DNA from: Pseudogymnoascus destructans
Taxonomy: Eukaryota > Ascomycota > Leotiomycetes > Thelebolales > Thelebolaceae
Assembly (NCBI RefSeq): GCF_001641265.1
Contig: NW_020167533.1
Span: forward strand, 62,001-126,000
Length of the DNA: 64,000 nucleotides
Direction: 5' to 3'
In this document: positions 55,794 through 64,000 of the stretch, one piece after another
How positions within the stretch are numbered: the first letter of the stretch is position 1
Layout: each line of letters begins with the position of its first letter
The notes under the pieces: generated by a model
Seen by the model: only the letters and a program-made list of their open reading frames with translations
The model's database searches: none
What the model was told of the DNA's origin: nothing
Program-made: the position numbers and the translations under genes

Positions 55794-56435
55794 ACGTTCC
55801 GAGTGCTCTGTCTGCACTGCCTTCGGGCAAAAGCTCGTGGGATTCTGTCTCACGATTGCGTCTGGTCCGCCGCCAGCTCCAAGTGCGGGTACTGCACCGC
55901 GCAGCACTCGTCTTGCATCCCGGTAGGTTTTCTTGTGGGATTCGGTGTTGGGGTTGGTTGGCTGGTGCTGATCTTGGTGGGAATAGCTGCCCTGGTTCCT
56001 TGGGGAAGAGTTTGCGGCCCTCCGCGCTGCTGAAGAGGCCACCCCCCTCGTTCCTGCTGACGTCGCCGCCGCCGCCACCAAGGCAAATCAGGTGACCCTC
56101 CTGGCCGCCCAGAGCATCCCAAAGTTCCGCTCCGAGGCGGAGCGTGACCTCTACGAGGAGGCACGCGCCACTCGGGCTGCCCTCGAGTCAGGGCTTGCCG
56201 TGAGTAGACCCCCTTCCCCTTGTCTTGTTTTGGTGCTGACTCTGGGCAGCAAATTCGGTCGTCGCTGCGCTGTCTGCGGATGGAACAGGAGAGTGTCCCG
56301 GCTCTCCTGGGGGAGTTGGTGGATGCTGTGGGCAAACTGCCCACCACTGCCGCTACCGCGGTCGCCCTGACTCGGGGTGATGGGAGGAAGGAGGGGGGGG
56401 AGGATGAGGAAGTTGGGGCGGCCTACGGGGCCTAG
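55794..56435 (+). CDS. Three-exon Cys-rich/coiled-coil ORF of unknown function, 5' end missing
   Basis: Apparent exons: about 55794-55922, 56011-56199, 56250-56435, all joined in phase 0 by good GT-AG introns (88 and 50 bp). Exon 1 has a Cys pattern C-x2-C-x11-C-x9-C-x2-C-x7-C ending KCGYCTAQHSSCIP. Exons 2-3 are Ala-rich and helical (FRSEAERDLYEEARATRAAL, RMEQESVPALLGELVDAVGK). No ATG is seen; the 5' end abuts the pogo fragment. After the TAG at 56433 the frame stays open to 56609, where the antisense chromovirus ORF ends, so the stop may be a mutated sense codon. GC-rich and not RIP-like, unlike its left neighbour. I do not recognise the family. Confidence 0.45.
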
Positions 56436-56605
56436 GTGGAGGAAGACCCTGTGTCGGAGGGGACTCAGGCCTGGCCCTTCGTGTGGGGTCACTTCAACCC
56501 TTCATCTCTTATGGTGGTAGCCGCTTGTTGCGACGCCGGTGAGACATTTGGGAAGGGTGACTCCCGCAAGGGTTCCGGTGGTGAGGGCGCCTTGGCTCAG
56601 AGGGC

Positions 56606-59293
56606 TTAGTTTAGAATCGTGGGTAGCAACGACTCTGTTTCTTCCCCTTTTGTCGTTCTTTCGTGATCGTAGTCTTGTCCCGTCTCCCATGCCATAACCC
56701 ACCCGAGTAGTTCCTGTGGTGGTCCTGGTAATTGTGGGTACTCCGTGTGAAACTCTCTGAGTTTATGGGGAGAGTTCATGAAGTTTGATGCTGGGTACCA
56801 CTCCGGGTCCGGATCGTATCCTACCCAACTAACCCTGTATTGTAGTTGCTTCCGTCGGAGCCTCACAGCGAGGATCTTTTCCACTTCCCATTTCTCTACG
56901 CTGTCTATCACTTTGCTGCTCTCGGGTCTTCATTTTCCGAAGGCCTTTACTATTGCGAATAGTTCCTTGTCGTGGATCTCCCAGTTGATCTCGTGGCCGG
57001 ATAGGACATGACTGTAGAAGCTTACGGGGTACCACCGCTTTTCAGGGTGTTCTTGAGAGAGGACACCAGCTATGACTCCATCGGAGGAATCTGTCTCCAG
57101 ATTCGTAGGCAATTCGGGGTTGAAGTGGTGAAGTGCCTGTACTGCTAGGAGTTGCCAGCGTAATTCCTCAAAAGCAGCCTCACATTCGTCTGTCCATCGG
57201 AACGGCTCTGAGGGACTAGTGATGGTTGTGAGGGACTTTGCTATTTTGCCGAAATTGTGAATGAATTGTCTATAGAAGCCACAGAATCCCAGGTAGGACT
57301 TCACACCCATAACAGTGGTCGGTCGGATCCAGTTACGAAGGGGTTCGATTTTGTCGGGGTCCGCTTCGACACCGGAGGTAGTGAGAACGTAACCCAAGTA
57401 TTTTGTCCTGGTGACGTTGAACTTGCATTTATTCAAATCGGCTTGGAGTCCAGCTTCTTGGAGACGCTGTAGGACCTTTTGCACGTGCTCTATATGTTCA
57501 TAGGGTCCTCTGAATAGATTAGGATGTCGTCTAAGTATGCGGTACAGAAGTCATCTAAATATTGCATCAGGACGTCATTCATATACCGCTGATAGGTTGT
57601 GGGACCGTTTGTTAGTCCAAACGGCAGCACTTTGCACTTATAGGATCCATAGCGAGTCCGAAAGGTCATGTACTCTTCTGAGTCAGGGTGCATCCGTATG
57701 CGATAGAAGGCTTGTCTGATATCTAGCTTCATGAAGATTTTTGCTTTCGACACTCGTCCTAGTAGTTCGTCGATACGCGGGATGGGGTAGGGATCATTCC
57801 GGGTGAGACCATTTAACTTCCGGTAATGATGCAAAATCTTAATTTGCCATCCGCTTTCTTTACAAATAGGATAGGGGACGCGAAGGGGCTGTTGCTGTTG
57901 ATGATGAAACCTTTCTCTAGGTTCTCTAACAGGTATTGCTTGGTAGCCTTAAGCTCTTCGGTGCCCTGTTGATATAACGGGGAGAAAGCGTTTGGTAAAG
58001 GGGCTTCGAGCTGTATCTTGTGGTCATATATGCGGTGTGTGGGGATTCGATCTGATTCCAACTTCGAAAAGACATCGGTGTACTTCCGGTGCATATGCGG
58101 AAGCTTCTGCTGGATGAGGCGGAGCGTTTCTTCGTCCTCTACCAACTCCTTTTCATGGATGATCTGGTCAATTTCGTAGATGCTAGTCTAAAAGAACTCG
58201 GAGTCGCTTCGCATCATCTCGTGATGGAAGGCATTGGAACTGATTTCGCATATCCGTATGGGTGTGAAACTAGGTACCAGTTTCACTAGTAGTGGGGGAG
58301 AAACCTCTTGGTTTCGGGTAGGACTCAGTGGCATATCGGTGATCTCTTCATAGCCTGAAGTTATCACTTTCATGTTCATCGAGCGTCCACCTGCGTGGCG
58401 TCTGTCTTCGCGGTGGATTGCAGCATCCCTGCGATTTGCATCCGGCTGGTATGCGGGATGTCGAATGGACGTTTCTCGCGTGATGTAGGGCAAGGTGATC
58501 TCCTTGCTACAGCTAGGAGTCGGCGGGTACTCCTTTGGCCATACTAACCAGCTCTTTGCAGAGTCGAGTAGTATTCGGAAGCAGCTGAAAAGCTTCTTCC
58601 CAATTATCACATCTTGTGCTCTGAGGTCCAGGAGTACAAAGGGGCAGTTATATATCCGGCGTCCTTCGACTGTTAAGTGTAACCGAATATACTCCGATAC
58701 GTGGCTTTGGATTTTGTGCTGAAATCCACATATGGGTACAGAGTAGGGTAGTTTCCGTATGGGGCTCTGAAGCGCTTTCGACAGTCGTATTGCGAAAGGC
58801 TTGTTAATGACGAGGTAGCCATTTGCTCCTGTGTCTGCTAGGGACTTCGTTTGCACCCTGAGTCCATTCATACTTAGGGTCATGTCGACTAAGAACTGGG
58901 TACCTCCCAGGAGTTCTCGTAAGTCTAGTCCTCGCAGGTCACATTTGCATAGACCTAGGAAGGAGCCTTCTCATAGGCCTCATCATTTTCCTCTAGGGAC
59001 GCATCCGATTAAAGTTCCACAGCTTCCTCCCATTGTTCTTCTGCCTCGGGGTCGTTACGGTTGATTTCCTTGATAGTAGCGTTAAGGTGGCATTTGTCCT
59101 GGAAATGGCCAGGCTTGCCACACTTGAAACAGTTCCCTGAGGGCGCAGGGACTGTGGTCTTTACATGAAGGAAGATGGACAAGGCAAGGTTGTCTGTCAT
59201 ATTCTGTTGTAACGCTGCTGGTACTGATCGATGTCCTCCTTGGTTTATTGGCAAGGCGAAAACGCCTTGAGCTTTATGAAACATCGACGTCAT
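56606..59293 (-). mobile_element. Internally deleted Ty3/gypsy chromovirus (minus strand)
   Basis: Order along the minus strand: gag C-terminus with zinc knuckle CFKCGKPGHFQDKC (59293-59009); aspartic protease SLADTGANGYLVI (58883-58188); reverse transcriptase (58145-57490; PYPIPRIDELLGRVSKAK, TAYLDDILIYSED); RNase H start (57484-56930; NLETDSSDGVIAGVLS). It then jumps directly into the chromodomain (56911-56606; YRVSWVGYDPDPEWYPASNF). The rest of RNase H and the whole integrase core are missing, as is most of gag. A TAG stop at 58188, a one-base frameshift near 57820 and another near 57490 break the polyprotein. No LTR pair was found. A dead copy. Confidence 0.88.
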
Positions 59294-59297
59294 AGCA

Positions 59298-59560
59298 ATG
59301 GGAGGGGTTTGGAGATGGAATAAGAAGGCTTGGATGAATCAGTTTATTATGGCAGAATGGTTAAGGGCTTTTTATGCTCGTATTGGTACAACATGGGAGG
59401 TTCTTCTCACCATGGACAACTTTTCAGCACATATCAAGGCCCTCGAATCGACACCACCCCCTGCGAATATCCGAGTTATCTGGCTTCCTCCAAATGCAAC
59501 AAGTTGATTTCAAGCCCTAGATCAAGGTATCATTGCCTGAAGAGGTTGTGAGGGTAGTTG
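59298..59560 (+). pseudogene. pogo/Tigger-type DDE transposase fragment
   Basis: The plus-strand frame reads WMNQFIMAEWLRAFYARIG, LLTMDNFSAHIKALE (second catalytic Asp in MDNF), IRVIWLPPNATS, then a TGA followed in frame by FQALDQGII. These are consecutive blocks of DDE_1 transposases. It begins where the chromovirus gag ends and has no N-terminal half. Confidence 0.75.
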
Positions 59561-59719
59561 AACTGGCTTTTGAACAATCATACTCTTTCGAAAACAGTTA
59601 TAGATTGTCGAGTTTGTAAGGTCGTGATTCCAGGATCGAAGAAGCCATCGATATATTTTTGTGGATCCGATGCTCCGTACAGCATGGTATAGTATGGCTT
59701 GCATATGCGGCCTCTTCAC
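59522..59719 (-). pseudogene. Second DDE transposase piece in opposite orientation
   Basis: The minus strand reads RSWNHDLTNSTIYNCFRKSM, which resembles the segment that follows the DDE core in pogo-like transposases. It lies tail to tail with, and slightly overlaps, the plus-strand fragment, indicating an inversion or two insertions. Confidence 0.45.
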
Positions 59720-60207
59720 CGCCTCTTCATTCTGTCATCAATCACATCTAACTAACCGCGGACACCGCTCTCTCCACACACCCCACATATCCATCCACCC
59801 ACACCCCATACCCCCATACCCATCCACACCTCCGACTTCCGCCCCCCCCGTCCCCCTTCCCTTCCCCCTTCAACTTCCTCCTACTTAAGCTTTTGATACA
59901 CCTCTCCGCGCGCTGATCTCGGCGCCGAAGATTCATCGGATTCATTCACCTCACCACCTCGAGCGCATCATCATCGACCACCCCATCCGAACCCCAACGC
60001 CACAACCTGTCAACCAACCTCCACAACCACCCACCAAATACCCTCTCGACGATACACGCACTGCCACACACTGCCACACACTGCCACCTGCAGAAACCAC
60101 CACAATGGCGCGCCTCTACCCATCCAATCTTGCCATCTAACCACCCCCCAACAAAAACCGCCACACACACACCCCCTCACGCGCCCGCGCGCGTGCCCGC
60201 GGCCATC
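59720..60207. promoter_or_regulatory. Upstream region and C-rich leader of the FNIP gene
   Basis: Strongly C-rich and CA-rich sequence (CCACACA, CACTGCCACA repeated at 60055-60085). It probably contains the promoter and a long 5' UTR. No gene recognised. Confidence 0.4.
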
Positions 60208-63200
60208 ATGCTCGGCAAGCTCTTCTCGAACGCGGCCTCGAGCCTAACCCCCTCGCGCGGCTCTCCCTCGCCCTCCCGACCAACCTCCTCCCTCGACTCC
60301 GTCCAAGAGGACATCCACACGCGCAACCTGATCTTCCCCGACGCCGAGGCGCTGTACGCCCACCAGCACGACCAGGTCTTCCCCATGACCTCCTCCACCG
60401 TCAGCATGCTCACCGCCGCCCCGGCCGCTTTTGATACGAATCCCGAGATCGAGCTCGAGACCCGCGATGTTAGGGTTGTGGTTATGCAGGAGGCGACGTC
60501 GACGTTTAATACTGCGGCGCTAATGTACGACAGCCACCCCCACCTCGACGCGCCCGCCTGCCCCGTGCTGAACAACAGCTTCGCGACATCTGGGCGCGGC
60601 GGCCGCGGCGCCGGTGGAGGGGCAAACACAACCGCCACCGCGCGCCGCACGAGCATCGGCGCCAAGCCCGTGGTAATCACCCAAGAAGCCCCCCGCTTCG
60701 GCGCCTTCGACCGGCGCCCAAGCGCGCACTCACGGCAGGGGAGTTACGTAGAAACAGAGGGCCAGCGAACGAGCCGCGAGTACAGGGAGGAGATCGCCAC
60801 GATAGCGAATTGCATGTTCGGCGCCAGCGACGTCATGGCGCACAAGGGCACGGGGAGTAAAGTGCACATCCTCCCCACGGACCCGCGGGGCGCCACGCAG
60901 TACCCGTTTGAAGGGCATGGGTCGCTCGGCCGGTCGAGTATGCGGAGTGGGAGTCGGCTGGCGCAGAGTTTTACGTCGGAGAGTGTGGGGAGGGGGGAGG
61001 GGAATGGGGGGGGAAGGAAGAGGGTGCTTGTTACGAGGATCTTTCCGGTGCCGTTGTTGAGTGATGAGGAGGAGGAGACGCCGGGGGCGTTTGAGGGGCA
61101 GGGGTTTCCGTTCCCGAAGGCGGAGGAGGGGGGGAGGGAGAGGGAGAAGGAGAGGAAACCGAAGCAGAAGCGGACGCCGATGTATGCGATTGGGCTGGTG
61201 ATTCAGCTGCCGGCGACGCAGAATTCGCCATCGACACCGCGATCGGCGTACCGCGGCGTCGGGTCATATGCAGAGAATGAGTTGATTTCGTCGTCGTTCA
61301 ACTCGCTCCGGCCGAGCTGGACGGTCTTGGGATCGGGATTTGGCGTGGAGTCGCTAGATTCGTCGTTCATCAGCGACGTAGATGATCGAATCGACATGGT
61401 AACCCAACACTGGGACATCACAATCCGCACCCTTGACCACCTCCAAGCCGTCGCCTCATCAGACATCATCGTCCTCCTCAAACAAGTCGACGTCGCCTCC
61501 CCCGACCCAACCGGAGGCCGCGGCCCCCACCACACCCGCACCGCCAGCATCTCCGTATCCGGCAAGCGCGTCGAAGAGAACATCAAGCCCCTAAAGCCCA
61601 TCCGCACAAACATCAAGACTGTGCAATTAATGCCCTACGCCCTGGCGCGCAACCACAAGCTCCGCGCGGAGATAGAATACGCGCGCCATCGCATCGTGGG
61701 GGGGATCAAGAACCTCCAGGTCATCACGCGGCAGGGCCGATGGGGGATCTGGCGCGATGAGGCGAGGTGGATGCGGAGGTGGGGGGGGGGGAAGGAACAG
61801 GGGTTTTTCTTTTATAACCTCCTCACTGTCTTTCTGGGGACGCATACGGAGTGGCTCGAAGCGATTGGACCGACATGGTATAGGAGAAGGAATTACAAAC
61901 AGCAGCGCGGCGGCGGGCGGGATGAGGATATGCCGATTAAAGCGCGGACTATCATCGTCGCTGCGGATAAGATGGCTGCGCGCAGACTTATCTTCTTGTT
62001 GTCGGCGTTTTTGCCGAATAATCAACATCATCAGGTTCCCTTTGTTCGCCAGTTCCGACCAGGGACATCGGTTGGGGGGGCGTTCTCGCAGTCCCCGCCG
62101 TCGTATGTACCGCTTAATCTGCGCGAAGAGTCGCTGAGGAGACGCGTCAATAGACCAAAAGTCAAAACCACGAATCCAGCACAACCAGCTCCCTCCGACG
62201 CGCCCTCCCTCCCCCCCGGCGCCCTACCGGTTCCAACCACATACAACCCATCCCGCCAACCCGGCCTCGCCACAACCTCCACCGCAACCCCCATCCCGGC
62301 TCTCCCGCACTTCTCAACCCGTCGCCCTGTGCGCGGCACCGGACCCGAGCCTCGACCGGGGAGTAGCGGCAGTCTCGCAGCAGACGACCTGATTCGGAGT
62401 TTGAAGAGGGGCGATACGGGCGGGAGTGGTGTGAGTGAGGAGAGCTCGTCGCGCTGGAGTGGGGTGTTGGAGAGTTTGTGGGGGGGGAAGAGGAGGGGGA
62501 GTACGGATGTTACCCTCTCCAGCCAGGGGGGGGAGGAAAGGCCGAAGTTGCATGCCCAGCGCCGCGAGGAGAGGAAGGGGGTTGTCGACAGAGAAGGCGT
62601 TATGAGGGAAATGACCAGCACCACAGCCCCCCAACCCGTCGCACCACACCCCCCCTCTACCTCCTCCTCAGCAACGCAACCCATCCACCCCTCCGGCGCC
62701 TACGAATCCCCCGTCAAAACATCCATAACCGAAGACGGCGTAATCGACATCGACGTCCCCCTCCCCTCTCTCTTCGCCTCCTTATCCTCCGCGCTGTCGT
62801 CGCCGTGCTCATCCGGTATCATGTCCTGTGCCGGTCTGGGAGGGATGGGGGGGGATTTAGATGGCTTCGAGAATTATACACGCTCCGAGGGGGGGGATGA
62901 GGGGGCGCTAAATGTGGGGGGGTGGGTGGGGAGGTTTCATCCGGATTTTGTGTTGCAGGCTCTTCCGTCTTCTACCTCTGATGCTGCTCCAACCAGCAGT
63001 ACTTCGAACTCCAACCCCAAATCCCCGACTCCGTTGGTAACACCGCAGCCGTCGCTGGAGGATCAAATCCGCGCCACCATGTCCGCAGAACCCACCCCCC
63101 CCCCCCGGTATCAGCCACGCGAAATGGGGAAGAAGAGCGATGGATTACGGTTTCTACCGCCCTCATTGCTGATACGGTGGCGTTCACACTCAAACGCCTC

Positions 63201-63938
63201 ATTTTGCGGCGGCTAATCCGTCTCCCCACATCCCCTCCCCCCTCAGCGGGTGAATCAGCAGGGAACTCCTACGATGGTCGCGCGAGTATATACGGAAACC
63301 CTTACCTAGGTATGCTGGGGTCACAAAGCCCAGCGGAGGGGGGCAGGGGTGGGGAGGTAATTAAGGAGGAGTGGGAGGTGGAGATGTGTATCTCCTTCGA
63401 CACTGCTTTGATCGAAGCTGTTGAGAAAGTGATGGCTTCTCCCGCTGGGGTGGCGGGTGCGCAGACGGGAGCGCCAGGGTTGGGGACGGGGGGGCAGAAA
63501 CAAAGGTCAGCTCGGGCGAGTAAGAATCCGAGCGCGGGGAGCTCGGCGGGGAGTTCGCGAAGCGGAAGCCGAATCCGCGTCGTCGTTCCTGCGCCTTTAC
63601 CTTCCCCCGCGCCTGTTCTCGTTTCTCAACCCAGTTCCTCCTCCGCTAGTGCTGGCCCCTCTGTTCCTGCTGGTACCGGTAATGGCAGCGCAGCAGCGGC
63701 AGCAGGACCAAGCAGAGGAGAAGTTGGGAGAGGGGAAATTGGGAGGACAGAGGAAGTGAAAGAAGAAGAAGTTCCCCGCTCCGAAGTCCGCACGGTCCTG
63801 TTGTCTGCGCTAGAGGGTATTGCGAACGAAGTGGCGAATTCGAGACCGGCAGCTGGGGTGGGGGGGGAGGGAGAGAGTTTTTTGAGGGAGGGGGTGGGGA
63901 GGTGGCTGGAGGCGGTTGATGAGGGGCTTCTTGGGTGA
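60208..63938 (+). CDS. Folliculin-interacting protein (FNIP/Lst4-like), apparent frameshift
   Basis: One long frame runs from ATG 60208 to a stop at 63216. Sequence typical of the family C-terminus (EEERWITVSTALIADTVAFT, LKRLILRRLIR) lies in another frame that continues to 63938. The switch occurs at or near a run of 12 C (63095-63106); no intron of sensible size fits there, so an indel in the run, real or an assembly error, is likely. Blocks seen: RNLIFPDAEALYAH near residue 32, RKRVLVTRIFPVPLLSD, YAIGLVIQLPAT, MVTQHWDITIRTLDHLQAV, FFYNLLTVFLGTHTEWLEAI, ADKMAARRLIFLLSAFLP, and FHPDFVLQALP. FNIP proteins have Longin and DENN domains, partner folliculin (Lst7) and act as Rag GAP toward TORC1. 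Low-complexity Ser/Gly/Pro inserts are extensive; about 1,243 residues if the shift is repaired. Confidence 0.85.
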
Positions 63939-64000
63939 CGGGGGGGCATACTAAGGGCGATGGGTAGGGTGGGAAGCGGGGGAAAAGAGGGGGGGGGGGT

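Noticed and set aside
62940..63000. A possible 50-bp intron in the FNIP gene (62950-62999) that would also fix the frame
   Set aside because: It would remove the conserved HPDFVLQALP stretch, so a frame change at the 12-C run explains the data better.

Overview
The window is nuclear DNA from a filamentous ascomycete (Pezizomycotina). The evidence is short GT-AG introns (mostly 48-75 bp) in most genes, a fungal gene set (Pkc1, KRE2/KTR-type mannosyltransferase, chorismate mutase, Mdv1, Pat1, Vma16, a gephyrin-like CnxE with a His-rich linker) and AT-rich transposon relics full of C-to-T/G-to-A changes, which is the mark of repeat-induced point mutation (RIP). I cannot fix the genus from sequence alone. 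Coordinates below span all exons; exon borders come from reading GT-AG sites against the reading frame and are listed per gene.

Layout. 0-40.6 kb is dense, ordinary euchromatin with genes on both strands: molybdenum cofactor synthesis (cnxE), a histone-fold protein of the Dpb3/POLE4 type, a GEF1-type ClC chloride transporter, a DMT/TMEM42-like membrane protein, TFIIA gamma, V-ATPase c'', U2 snRNP A', Vps15, two unnamed conserved genes, Alg3, an EIF1AD-like protein, Bcp1, chorismate mutase, Mdv1, Pat1, a GT15 mannosyltransferase, mitochondrial ribosomal protein S12, an acyl-CoA dehydrogenase and protein kinase C. A hAT-type MITE with an 8-bp target duplication sits at 32.8-33.3 kb.

40.6-45.4 kb is an accessory island: a small HTH-like ORF, a frameshifted protein-kinase pseudogene, a decayed ORF and a second kinase fragment, closed by an intron-containing tRNA-Asp. 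45.7-49.7 kb returns to housekeeping genes (TYW1 and eIF2B alpha, divergent).

50.8-59.7 kb is a transposon graveyard. It holds a RIP-marked MITE, a pogo/Fot1 transposase relic, a 3,149-bp pogo-like element with 52-bp inverted ends and TA duplication, another pogo fragment, a three-exon Cys-rich ORF of unknown function, an internally deleted Ty3/gypsy chromovirus and inverted DDE fragments. 60.2-63.9 kb holds a folliculin-interacting protein (FNIP/Lst4-like) gene with an apparent frameshift in a 12-C run.

Functional links: Alg3 and the GT15 enzyme act in N- and O-glycan building; Vps15, the ClC transporter and Vma16 act on endosome and vacuole; FNIP and Vps15 touch nutrient signalling and autophagy; Pkc1 and the mannosyltransferase both serve the cell wall. 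No operon-like or defence system was found. The least explained parts are the kinase island and the Cys-rich ORF beside the chromovirus.
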